From the IMG/VR virus record IMGVR_UViG_3300042691_015346, positions 1-21,774 of that record: a stretch of 21,774 bases of DNA, one strand, 5' to 3'. Shown here piece after piece: positions 15,055 through 21,569 of this stretch (position 1 is its first letter; each line of letters begins with the position of its first letter). The notes under the pieces were generated by a model. It ran no database searches. It saw only the letters and a list, made by a program, of their open reading frames with translations, and was not told the DNA's origin. Origin of the DNA: a virus. The position numbers were made by a program, and so were the translations under genes.

Positions 15055-15945
15055 ATGCAATATAAGTTATTTTTTAATTTTGAGCAATATAAGCATTCAC
15101 ATAAGCGTCACGATCCACCTGGGTCAGAAGATGCGGATGTAAACAATGATGGTAAGATTGATAAAAATGACAAGTATATAATGGCAAAACGAAGACTGTA
15201 TAAGCAATATCAATCGGCACAAAAGAGTAACAAAGAAACAGACTTTTCTACACCGAAGTTGGAGACTGATATGATTAGATTAATGGGGCTTGTTGAAGTA
15301 CCGTCCATAACACCACTTAAAGAAGAATCACACGAAGAACCAACACCAGCTCCAACTGCAGCTGTTGATAAAAAGTCGTTGGTTGGAATGAAATTAAAGA
15401 AGCTCAAGGGAATGCAAATGACCCCAGACCAAGAAAAGAAGGTTGATGAGCTTTTGGTTCAAATGGAAGAATTAACTGCTGGTCAGAAGAAACTTGACGT
15501 TGATGGAGACGGCAAGATTGAAGGTGATGACTTAGCAAAACTTCGTGCTGGTAAGAAAGCTGATGAAGCAGTTGGGGAAGATCATGAAGTATCAATGGGA
15601 ATTAAGACCCTCGACTCTATCATCAAACACGCAACTGAATTAAAGGGTAAGCTTGGAATGGAAGAAAAGGACATTCCAGCATGGATTCAAGACCATATCG
15701 CTGTTGCTGAAAACAATCTTGACCAAGCAAATACTGGATATCACGAATACGGCGAAGAAGAAAAGACCGACGCCCCAGTAGACCAAGATATGGCAGCAAT
15801 GAAGGAAGAAGTCAGTGAAGCAGCTCCAGAAGGTTGGGAAAAAACTGTTCTCGCTATGAAGAAGCATAAGGAAATTGATAATCCTTGGGCACTTGCACAT
15901 TGGATGAAGAAGAAAGGATATCACTCACAAAAAAAGGAAGAATAA
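15055..15945 (+). CDS. EF-hand-containing small-cluster protein
   Basis: The start is set at ATG 15055, three bases after the upstream stop and preceded by GGAAG; this gives 296 residues. Two canonical calcium-binding loops are visible: DVNNDGKIDKND at 28-39 and DVDGDGKIEGDD at 148-159, both with D/N at positions 1, 3 and 5, Gly at 6 and Asp at 12. The middle is Lys/Glu-rich and helical, with a Pro/Ala/Thr linker near 100. The C-terminus (about 258-290) holds a basic module with GWEKTVLAMKKHKEIDNPWALAHWM. Single EF-hand/dockerin-like loops bind calcium or support protein contacts. The N-terminus MQYKLFFNFE has Glu10 after hydrophobics, like a capsid-targeting sequence. Confidence 0.78.
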   Translation: MQYKLFFNFEQYKHSHKRHDPPGSEDADVNNDGKIDKNDKYIMAKRRLYKQYQSAQKSNKETDFSTPKLETDMIRLMGLVEVPSITPLKEESHEEPTPAPTAAVDKKSLVGMKLKKLKGMQMTPDQEKKVDELLVQMEELTAGQKKLDVDGDGKIEGDDLAKLRAGKKADEAVGEDHEVSMGIKTLDSIIKHATELKGKLGMEEKDIPAWIQDHIAVAENNLDQANTGYHEYGEEEKTDAPVDQDMAAMKEEVSEAAPEGWEKTVLAMKKHKEIDNPWALAHWMKKKGYHSQKKEE

Positions 15946-16307
15946 TGGAATCCGTCGCAAAATTCATTTCAGTGCTTCTCGCTAGCCGGGAACAAGCACA
16001 TATCTTCCATCTTCAAACCCAATCATATGCCCAACATAAGGCATTACAAGGGTATTATGAAGGTATCGTGGACTTAATTGACACTTATGTAGAATCATAT
16101 CAAGGTCGGTATGGTATTTTGAAGGGATATAAGCCAACTACCCAAATCTTTGAAGATGATTCAACCCTTCGATATTTTGCAGGTTTATTGTCATATGTGG
16201 ATAACGCTCGTAAAGATTTACCACAAGACGGTGAACTTAATAACACGATTGATGAAATTTCAGGGTTAATTTCCAGTACACATTACAAGCTTAAATTTTT
16301 AAAGTAA
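15945..16307 (+). CDS. Dps/ferritin-like four-helix protein
   Basis: A 120-residue protein starts at ATG 15945, overlapping the upstream TAA by one base. Its segment QAHIFHLQTQSYAQH continuing to HKALQGYYEGIVDLIDTYVE lines up with E. coli Dps helices. His19, His31, Asp46 and Glu50 have the same spacing (12, 15, 4) as Dps ferroxidase residues His51, His63, Asp78 and Glu82. The fifth ligand, Dps Asp67, is Gln35 here. Dps proteins oxidise and store iron and many bind DNA, so iron detoxification or DNA protection is possible, but the missing ligand and short length (Dps is about 160-170) leave activity open. Alternatively it is a Dps-derived structural bundle. I recall phage proteins of this kind being listed only as a domain of unknown function. 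Confidence 0.75.
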   Translation: MESVAKFISVLLASREQAHIFHLQTQSYAQHKALQGYYEGIVDLIDTYVESYQGRYGILKGYKPTTQIFEDDSTLRYFAGLLSYVDNARKDLPQDGELNNTIDEISGLISSTHYKLKFLK

Positions 16308-16309
16308 AA

Positions 16310-16615
16310 ATGAGATACAGAGACTTTTTTCCAGAAGGATATTCCGATGGGGCGGTATTCAACCAAACCAAAGGAGATTTTGGTCAAGAACAACCAGAAG
16401 AAATGCCTTCCACTGACCCAAAAGATTTAGCAATCCGTACTGCACGTATCAGTGATATCTTAGAACGGAATATCCCAACTAGCCCAGACAAGTGGGCAAA
16501 GGCTAAGGCAGCAGCACGTTCAAAGTTCAAGGTCTATCCATCTGCATACGCTAACTTATGGGCAGCAAAGAAATATAAGAGTATGGGTGGTGGTTGGAAG
16601 AAGGGAAAAAAATGA
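16310..16615 (+). CDS. Small basic protein with KFKVYPSAYAN module
   Basis: This 101-residue protein starts at ATG 16310, 2 bases after the previous stop, with no good ribosome-binding site, so it is probably translated by coupling. The second half holds a recurring phage module: KWAKAKAAARSKFKVYP then SAYANLWAAKKYKSMGGGW, ending in Lys-rich residues. It is strongly basic and may bind nucleic acid; no enzymatic motif is seen. The first ten residues (MRYRDFFPEG) fit the hydrophobic-x-Glu pattern of T4 capsid-targeting sequences. The stop overlaps the next start as ATGA. Family known to me only as an uncharacterised phage module. Confidence 0.78.
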   Translation: MRYRDFFPEGYSDGAVFNQTKGDFGQEQPEEMPSTDPKDLAIRTARISDILERNIPTSPDKWAKAKAAARSKFKVYPSAYANLWAAKKYKSMGGGWKKGKK

Positions 16616-16947
16616 TTAAGTTAATGGATATCTTACTTGAAGAAGAACAACCTCATCAAAAAGAGATGATTGACGGGGTTGTTGATATGCTTAATCAAGT
16701 AAAAGATATCGATAATAGAAAAGAAATGGCAATGGATAGATTAAAAGATTTTAAACAAAGTAAAATTGAAATCAATCCAAAAGAGTTTATGGCAAGAGTT
16801 GGGTTAGATTCCATAGATGAAAAGTGGACAAAGAAATATAAGAAGTCTATCGATTGTAGTAATCCAAAAGGTTTTAGTCAACGAGCACATTGTGCTGGTC
16901 GCAAAAAGCGAAAAAGTGGCGGCATAACTAAATCAAAACCAGTATGA
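16612..16947 (+). CDS. Small basic protein with DCSNPKGFSQ module
   Basis: The start is taken at ATG 16612, which overlaps the previous stop (ATGA) and follows AAGAAGGG; an in-frame ATG at 16594 would run inside the upstream gene. The 111-residue product begins MIKLMDILLEEE, a good match to a capsid-targeting sequence, followed by a helical acidic region. It ends with IDCSNPKGFSQRAHCAGRKKR (about 80-100), a cysteine-containing basic module that recurs in proteins of environmental phages. The two Cys and one His could bind zinc, but a full ligand set is not obvious. Its stop overlaps the next gene by four bases. Function unknown; DNA-associated head protein is an inference. Confidence 0.77.
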   Translation: MIKLMDILLEEEQPHQKEMIDGVVDMLNQVKDIDNRKEMAMDRLKDFKQSKIEINPKEFMARVGLDSIDEKWTKKYKKSIDCSNPKGFSQRAHCAGRKKRKSGGITKSKPV

Positions 16948-17279
16948 CACGACTTTCCGACTTATTAGTTGAAGTATCTATTGACCTTGACGAAAAGTAT
17001 AAAACCAAGGGAAGTCTTGGTAAGTGGCTTCGTCAAAAGTGGGTTGATATTTCTCGTAAAGACCCAAAGACCGGCAAGCATCCACCGTGTGGAGCTTCTG
17101 CTGGTAAGGGAGAACGTGGTTCATCTGGGTCACGTAAATATCCAAAGTGTCGTCCAGCACGTTCTGCGGCAGCAATGAGTAAGGGTGAAAAGCGGTCAGC
17201 AGTCACTCGTAAACGTAAAGCAGGAAATCCGGGTGGGAAACCAACAATGGTATCCACGTTTAAGAAGGAAGAAGAATAA
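16944..17279 (+). CDS. Small basic protein with two-cysteine Arg/Lys/Gly module
   Basis: This 111-residue protein overlaps the upstream gene by ATGA and the downstream gene by one base (TAATG). The N-terminus MTRLSDLLVEVS matches the T4 internal-protein targeting pattern, with Glu at position 10. The rest is a very basic module: KWVDISRKDPKTGKHPPCG, a Gly/Ser/Arg stretch, RKYPKCRPARSAAAMSKGEK and RKRKAGNPGGKP. The two cysteines are separated by about 20 residues. The module recurs in environmental phage genomes as an uncharacterised domain. Its high charge suits binding to packaged DNA. No catalytic residues are apparent. Confidence 0.77.
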   Translation: MTRLSDLLVEVSIDLDEKYKTKGSLGKWLRQKWVDISRKDPKTGKHPPCGASAGKGERGSSGSRKYPKCRPARSAAAMSKGEKRSAVTRKRKAGNPGGKPTMVSTFKKEEE

Positions 17280-17695
17280 TGGAAAATATTACTGAAGCCT
17301 GTTGGGAAGGATATAAGCAAGTTGGGATGAAAGACAAAAGTGGCAAAATGGTCCCAAACTGCGTTCCTATCAATGAAGACGATATTATTGAAGATTATTG
17401 TCCACGGTGCTTGGCAATGCAAATTTTACGGTCGGCTACAGAACCTCTTGAAGAGGCCGAATACCACGGTCGTAAAGTTCCTCTTGGAAAACCAATGCGG
17501 GGTGACGTTAAAAAGTTCAAAGTATTCGTAAAAGACCCAAGCACTGGTAACGTTAAGAAGGTCAACTTTGGTGACAAGACGATGAGAATTAAGAAGTCTA
17601 ATCCAGCTCGTCGTAAGTCATTCCGTGCAAGACACAACTGCGCAAATCCAGGTCCACGTACTAAGGCAAGATACTGGTCTTGCCGGAAGTGGTAA
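17279..17695 (+). CDS. Small basic protein with CWEGYKQVGMK and RARHNC modules
   Basis: This 138-residue protein starts at ATG 17279 in a TAATG overlap. It carries two modules. The first is an N-terminal CWEGYKQVGMKDKSGKMVPNC (residues 8-28, Cys pair). The second, about 70-138, is a conserved basic region with YHGRKVPLGKPMRGDVKKF, FGDKTMRIKKSNPARRKSF and RARHNCANPGPRTKARYWSC near the end. A CPRCLAM pair lies between them (CPRC at about 41-44), so metal binding is possible. Both modules recur in phages next to head genes. The basic C-terminal module looks nucleic-acid-binding; its role is not established. Glu10 in MENITEACWE weakly fits the targeting-sequence pattern but lies inside the Cys module. 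Confidence 0.78.
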   Translation: MENITEACWEGYKQVGMKDKSGKMVPNCVPINEDDIIEDYCPRCLAMQILRSATEPLEEAEYHGRKVPLGKPMRGDVKKFKVFVKDPSTGNVKKVNFGDKTMRIKKSNPARRKSFRARHNCANPGPRTKARYWSCRKW

Positions 17696-17696
17696 T

Positions 17697-17912
17697 ATGA
17701 AAGAAAAAGTCTCACGGAAGATTTCCGACGCTGTATTAAAGAAAATGGGTTATACATTCGACCCTAAAGAATTCCATATGGGAATGAATGTAGAAATGGA
17801 ACACAAAGATGTTACGAATGGAAACGTGGTAATGACGGCAAAAATTGCCGCGGCCCACTTGACAGAGAACCCAAAATATTATACATTACTTAAGAAGTAT
17901 GTGGAGAAATAA
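17697..17912 (+). CDS. Small helical protein, DUF5661-like
   Basis: The 71-residue reading frame from ATG 17697, one base after the previous stop, is preferred over an upstream in-frame start inside the neighbouring gene. The sequence has the pattern FDPKEFHMGMNVEMEHKDV followed by AKIAAAHLTENPKYYTLL. This matches a small uncharacterised family found in phages and bacteria that I know as DUF5661 (hedged, from memory). The EMEH and AAHL histidines are conserved-looking and could bind a metal. No enzymatic function is known. It lacks the targeting-like N-terminus of its neighbours, and the next gene begins 2 bases after its stop. Confidence 0.72.
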   Translation: MKEKVSRKISDAVLKKMGYTFDPKEFHMGMNVEMEHKDVTNGNVVMTAKIAAAHLTENPKYYTLLKKYVEK

Positions 17913-17913
17913 A

Positions 17914-18249
17914 ATGAGTACAAAGTTAAAGGACTTATTGTCAGAAAACGTAGAAAATCGCGTTAGTTTAACGCGTATTGAAGCTATTTTAGAAAATTTG
18001 GCACCACAATTAAGTGAAGCCGAACAAAACAAATTGGCTGGCGCCTATGTTGAATTAAAGACATTAGCAACAGCACTAAACGAAACTCCATATACTATCT
18101 TCAATCACGACCACTGGAAGTTATTAAAGATGGTATTGGTAGGCAAGGTCGCTGAATTACGACTTGTTCTTGAAGATATCGCAGAAGATAATAAAGAAAT
18201 CGACTTCTTCCCAATTATGAAGGCGGTCGATTTAATTCTTACTTACTAA
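17914..18249 (+). CDS. Hypothetical helical protein before portal
   Basis: ATG 17914 is the chosen start because GGAGAAA lies just upstream and the preceding stop ends at 17912. The 111-residue protein opens MSTKLKDLLSENVEN, matching the hydrophobic-x-Glu pattern of a capsid-targeting sequence (Glu at 11). The remainder is predicted all-helical (SLTRIEAILENLAPQL, KLAGAYVELKTLATAL, KLLKMVLVGKVAELRLVL), mildly acidic, without cysteines or catalytic motifs. It is the last small gene before portal, 10 bases away, so a head-assembly or core role is plausible. The family is not recognised. Confidence 0.72.
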   Translation: MSTKLKDLLSENVENRVSLTRIEAILENLAPQLSEAEQNKLAGAYVELKTLATALNETPYTIFNHDHWKLLKMVLVGKVAELRLVLEDIAEDNKEIDFFPIMKAVDLILTY

Positions 18250-18259
18250 GTGAGGGGTT

Positions 18260-20128
18260 ATGGCAGATACTAGTGTGTTTGGTCGCCTACGGAAACTGTT
18301 TTCAACAAATACAGTTGTCCGTAATGTAGGCGGTAAAAGATTAAAAGTCGCTGACACCGACAATATCCAGTCGTTTATCAATAGACGCGGTATTGATAGA
18401 TACCACCGCGTCTATTCATCAATGACGGGAGGATATGGTGCAGCTGGTGGTCGTTACGAATCGTCAGCAGCATTCCAAGGGTCACGCCTTCAATTGTTCC
18501 GTGACTATGATATGATGGATAATGACCCTATCATTTCATCGGTTATGGACATTTACGCCGACGAATCAACTGTAAAAGATGAATTCGGACAAGTACTTAG
18601 TATCCGTTCAAAAAACCAACAAATTCAAGATATTCTCCATAACTTATTCTATGATGTATTGAATGTTGAATTCAATCTCTGGCCATGGGTCAGAAATATG
18701 GCTAAGTATGGAGATTTCTTTTTATTCCTTGACATCGATGAAAAGTACGGTGTGGTAAACGCTATTCCACTTTCCATCTATGAAACCATCCGTGTAGAAG
18801 GCCAAGACCCAGGCAATCCATTCTCAGTCAAGTTCAAGATTGAAAATGACTTCTTAGCACTAGGTAAGAAGGAATTTGATAATTACGAAATCGCACACTT
18901 CCGTCTCCTTTCTGATACGAACTTCCTTCCATACGGAAAGGCGATGATTGAAGGCGGTCGTCGTATTTGGAAGCAACTTCAATTGATGGAAGACGCGATG
19001 TTAATTCATCGTATTATGAGAGCACCAGACAAGCGTAAGGTCTTGGTAGATATCGGTAATATCCCACCAGCTGAAATTGATACGCATATGCAACGTATCA
19101 TTGACCGCATGAAGAAAGTACCATTAGTGGACCCAAAGACGGGTGACTACAATCTTCGTTACAATATGATGAACATCACGGAAGATTTCTATCTTCCAGT
19201 TCGTGGTAAGGATTCTGGAACAGATATTACCAATCTCCCAGGCCTCCAATTCAACGCTATTGAAGATATCGAATATCTCCGTAATAAGTTGATGGCAGCC
19301 TTCAAGGTACCAAAGTCATTCTTGGGGTACGAAGAAGATAATAGTGGTAAGGCATCATTGGCAGCACAAGACGTTCGGTTCGCTCGTACCATCGAACGCA
19401 TTCAACGTATTGTCGTATCAGAACTCACCAAGATTGCAATTATTCACTTATATGTTCAAGGATTTACCGACGAAGAATTGATTGACTTTGAGCTTGAAAT
19501 GACTTCACCATCGGTCATTTACGAACAAGAAAAGTTAAACTTGTGGAAGGAAAAAGTCTCCTTAGCAGAACAAATTGCTAATAGTAAGTTCCTTTCCCGT
19601 GATTGGGTATATCATAATATTCTTCAAATCGCTCAAGATGATGCGAAGGAAGAACAAAAGAAAGTTGAACAAGATATGCAAATGTTGGCAAAGTTAGATG
19701 CAGCTCAACAACAACCAACGCAACCAGAACAACCAACACAACCAGCAGAAACTCCAGCCGCAGAAGAACCTGCTCCGGAAGACCAAAAGATTGATAGTGT
19801 AGCTGATGTTTTGGCTTCATTGGAAGATATGCCAACTGAAGATGAAGGTGGTGACGACTCTGAATTAGAAGAAGCCAAGATAGGTCGTCCAAAAGAAGGT
19901 CAAAAGTATGGTCAAGATAGTCACCCACGGGGCCGCGACCCGCTTGGGCATAAGGAAAACTTGGGAGCTTTACGAGTAGGACAATTACGTAAGCCAACCA
20001 AAAAGTCACCATTATCCTTAGAAAATCACGAAGTTTCTAACCTCATTAAACAATTAAACGCACATAAATCTGGTACAGCACAACCTAGTATCTTAAGTGA
20101 AGATAACATTTTAGACATAGAAAACTAA
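18260..20128 (+). CDS. 20: Portal vertex protein (gp20)
   Basis: This 622-residue protein matches T4-type portal proteins, the dodecameric ring at the head vertex through which DNA is packaged and ejected. Recognisable segments are FRDYDMMDNDPIISSVMDIYADE (about 86-108), the wing region with PLSIYETIRVEGQD, RIMRAPDKRKVLVDIGN, and the clip/stem region with NLPGLQFNAIEDIEYLRNKL and AAFKVPKSFLGYEE. T4 gp20 is about 524 residues. The extra length is mostly a C-terminal extension from about 480, rich in Gln/Pro/Glu, then a basic IGRPKEGQKYGQDSHPRG segment. GAGGGG precedes the start with short spacing. Terminase upstream and gp21 downstream support the call. Confidence 0.95.
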   Translation: MADTSVFGRLRKLFSTNTVVRNVGGKRLKVADTDNIQSFINRRGIDRYHRVYSSMTGGYGAAGGRYESSAAFQGSRLQLFRDYDMMDNDPIISSVMDIYADESTVKDEFGQVLSIRSKNQQIQDILHNLFYDVLNVEFNLWPWVRNMAKYGDFFLFLDIDEKYGVVNAIPLSIYETIRVEGQDPGNPFSVKFKIENDFLALGKKEFDNYEIAHFRLLSDTNFLPYGKAMIEGGRRIWKQLQLMEDAMLIHRIMRAPDKRKVLVDIGNIPPAEIDTHMQRIIDRMKKVPLVDPKTGDYNLRYNMMNITEDFYLPVRGKDSGTDITNLPGLQFNAIEDIEYLRNKLMAAFKVPKSFLGYEEDNSGKASLAAQDVRFARTIERIQRIVVSELTKIAIIHLYVQGFTDEELIDFELEMTSPSVIYEQEKLNLWKEKVSLAEQIANSKFLSRDWVYHNILQIAQDDAKEEQKKVEQDMQMLAKLDAAQQQPTQPEQPTQPAETPAAEEPAPEDQKIDSVADVLASLEDMPTEDEGGDDSELEEAKIGRPKEGQKYGQDSHPRGRDPLGHKENLGALRVGQLRKPTKKSPLSLENHEVSNLIKQLNAHKSGTAQPSILSEDNILDIEN

Positions 20129-20140
20129 CGAACTAGGAAA

Positions 20141-20164
20141 TATCATACTATTTAATATATGATA
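20141..20164 (+). promoter_or_regulatory. Palindromic AT-rich element, possible late promoter
   Basis: TATCATA (20141-20147) and TATGATA (20158-20164) are inverted repeats around CTATTTAATA. The string ATACTATTTAATAT recurs, with one base fewer, as ATACTATTTATAT at 7157, also about 35 bases before a start codon. The element lies in the 52-base gap between portal and the next gene. It may be a promoter or a regulator site; the stem is too weak and AT-rich to act as a terminator. Confidence 0.35.
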
Positions 20165-20180
20165 AGGTATTTATTCACTT

Positions 20181-21068
20181 ATGGCGGATTATCTTATGAA
20201 ATCTAGTATCAAACACAATAAGTTGAGAAACACCGGCATTTTGTTTGAACTTCTAGTACGTCAAATTACAGCTGACGTAATGGAAAACAAACAAAACGGA
20301 GTAGCCGTCAAGTTAATGCGTGAATTCTTCAATTCTAAGAAAGAATTAGGAAAGGAATTGATGTTGTATCGCGCATTCTTTAATGTTCAAAACTTATCTG
20401 AACAGAAGGCATTTCAATTATTGAAGCTAGTCAGTGAACAACGAAAGAATCTTGACCAACATACGTTAGATACACAAAAATACCTTTTAATTAAAGAAAT
20501 TAAAAAGAATTTTGATTTGAAAGAATTTTTCGCAGCTCGCGTTCCATCATATAAAATTTACGCATCAATCTATAAGAATTTTGATGCAGCGGTCAATGGC
20601 GTCGGTGATGTCACAACCATTGAAGAATTAGCAAATAGTCAATTTACGATTGTAGAACATTTGTCTGGTAAGGCTGTCACAAAAGAAATCAAGGAACACA
20701 ATGAACTGGCATCTATCATCCGCAGTCAAGACGATGATATTCGTTTCCTTTCCTACAGAATCTTAATTGAACGTTTTAACGAAAAGTATAAGGGATTGGA
20801 TGAAGCACAAAAGAAGCTTCTCCAAGAATATATCTATAATATTTCTAATACTGGTAATTTAAAGAAGTACACAATGTCAGAAAGTCGTAGATTGGCAAAA
20901 GAAATTTCAGAACGTGCTAAGAAAGTCTCCGATAAGGTCGTTCGTATTAAATTAGCAGAAGTTGTTACACAATTACAACGTATCCAAAACGCGACAACCA
21001 TCAAAGAAAATCATATGACGGCTATGTTAATTGGATACGAAATCCTTAAGGAGCTCAAGTCCCTATGA
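20181..21068 (+). CDS. Helical head/core protein between portal and protease
   Basis: This 295-residue protein is almost entirely helical and charged, with no cysteine-rich, membrane or catalytic motif. The N-terminus contains SIKHNKLRNTGILFELLVRQ, a stretch I have met in T4-like environmental phages as an uncharacterised structural protein. Lys/Glu-rich helices dominate the rest (ISERAKKVSDKVVRIKLAEVV near 240-260). The position between gp20 and gp21 is that of prohead-core genes gp67 and gp68 in T4, so scaffold/core function is a reasonable inference, but sequence similarity to those is not visible. An alternative start at ATG 20196 exists; neither has a close ribosome-binding site. The stop overlaps the next start. 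Confidence 0.78.
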   Translation: MADYLMKSSIKHNKLRNTGILFELLVRQITADVMENKQNGVAVKLMREFFNSKKELGKELMLYRAFFNVQNLSEQKAFQLLKLVSEQRKNLDQHTLDTQKYLLIKEIKKNFDLKEFFAARVPSYKIYASIYKNFDAAVNGVGDVTTIEELANSQFTIVEHLSGKAVTKEIKEHNELASIIRSQDDDIRFLSYRILIERFNEKYKGLDEAQKKLLQEYIYNISNTGNLKKYTMSESRRLAKEISERAKKVSDKVVRIKLAEVVTQLQRIQNATTIKENHMTAMLIGYEILKELKSL

Positions 21069-21568
21069 CCAACGAAGAAAAGCTCAGAGCATATATCCGT
21101 AAGCTTATTGAAGAAGAATTAAATGAAATTAGTACTTCTGCAGGGGCTGGAGCTTATTTAACAGCAAAAGCATTCCGTGGAAATATTAAACAAAATATTG
21201 CAAAGATGAAGAATGTTGCTACTCAATTGGGATATACGTTGTCACATCGTGGGGAAGAAGAATTAAAGAGTAGAGCAGACACGATGGAACAATTGCAAAA
21301 AGAAAACCTCGCAGAAGCAAAAATGCGGTATCACGAATATAAGAAAGATGAAAGTGCGACTCCACATCAAAAGATTGCAAAGGCCATCTCAGAAGTCAAT
21401 AAGAATCTTCAAGAAGTTGAACGGATGATTAAAATGAACGCCCGTTTACAAAGTGAGTCTGGAATTGCCAGTGAGGCATTATATCGCCGGACCCAACAAG
21501 GATTATTAAAGTTGGAAGCTCGGTTGATTCATCTAGCCGGCAAAGTCCGTGACATCAGAGGAAAGTAA
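21065..21568 (+). CDS. Coiled-coil core/scaffold-like protein
   Basis: A 167-residue protein starts in the ATGA overlap with the preceding gene. Its N-terminus EEKLRAYIRKLIEEELNEIS continues into TSAGAGAYLTAKAFRG, a Gly/Ala-rich motif I have met in environmental T4-like phages. The rest (about 45-165) is a charged helical, coiled-coil-like chain (KAISEVNKNLQEVERMIKMNARLQ). It lies just before gp21, where T4 keeps the small core protein gp68, so a prohead core role is likely but not proven by sequence. LIEEELNE provides possible protease-type sites (hydrophobic-x-Glu). Confidence 0.77.
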   Translation: MTNEEKLRAYIRKLIEEELNEISTSAGAGAYLTAKAFRGNIKQNIAKMKNVATQLGYTLSHRGEEELKSRADTMEQLQKENLAEAKMRYHEYKKDESATPHQKIAKAISEVNKNLQEVERMIKMNARLQSESGIASEALYRRTQQGLLKLEARLIHLAGKVRDIRGK

Positions 21569-21569
21569 T

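Noticed and set aside
15885-15944. Longer start for the Dps-like protein
   Set aside because: The added 20 residues read an alternative frame of the upstream gene. The TAATG junction at 15943-15947 is the usual coupling pattern in this cluster.
17033-17422. 129-codon open frame on the minus strand
   Set aside because: It runs opposite to two tightly overlapping small genes with recognisable modules. Its predicted protein has no coherent domain and its openness is explained by codon bias on the + strand.
19578-20012. 144-codon open frame on the minus strand
   Set aside because: It lies against the portal C-terminus. The Leu/His-rich product reflects the reverse of Gln/Glu/Lys codons.
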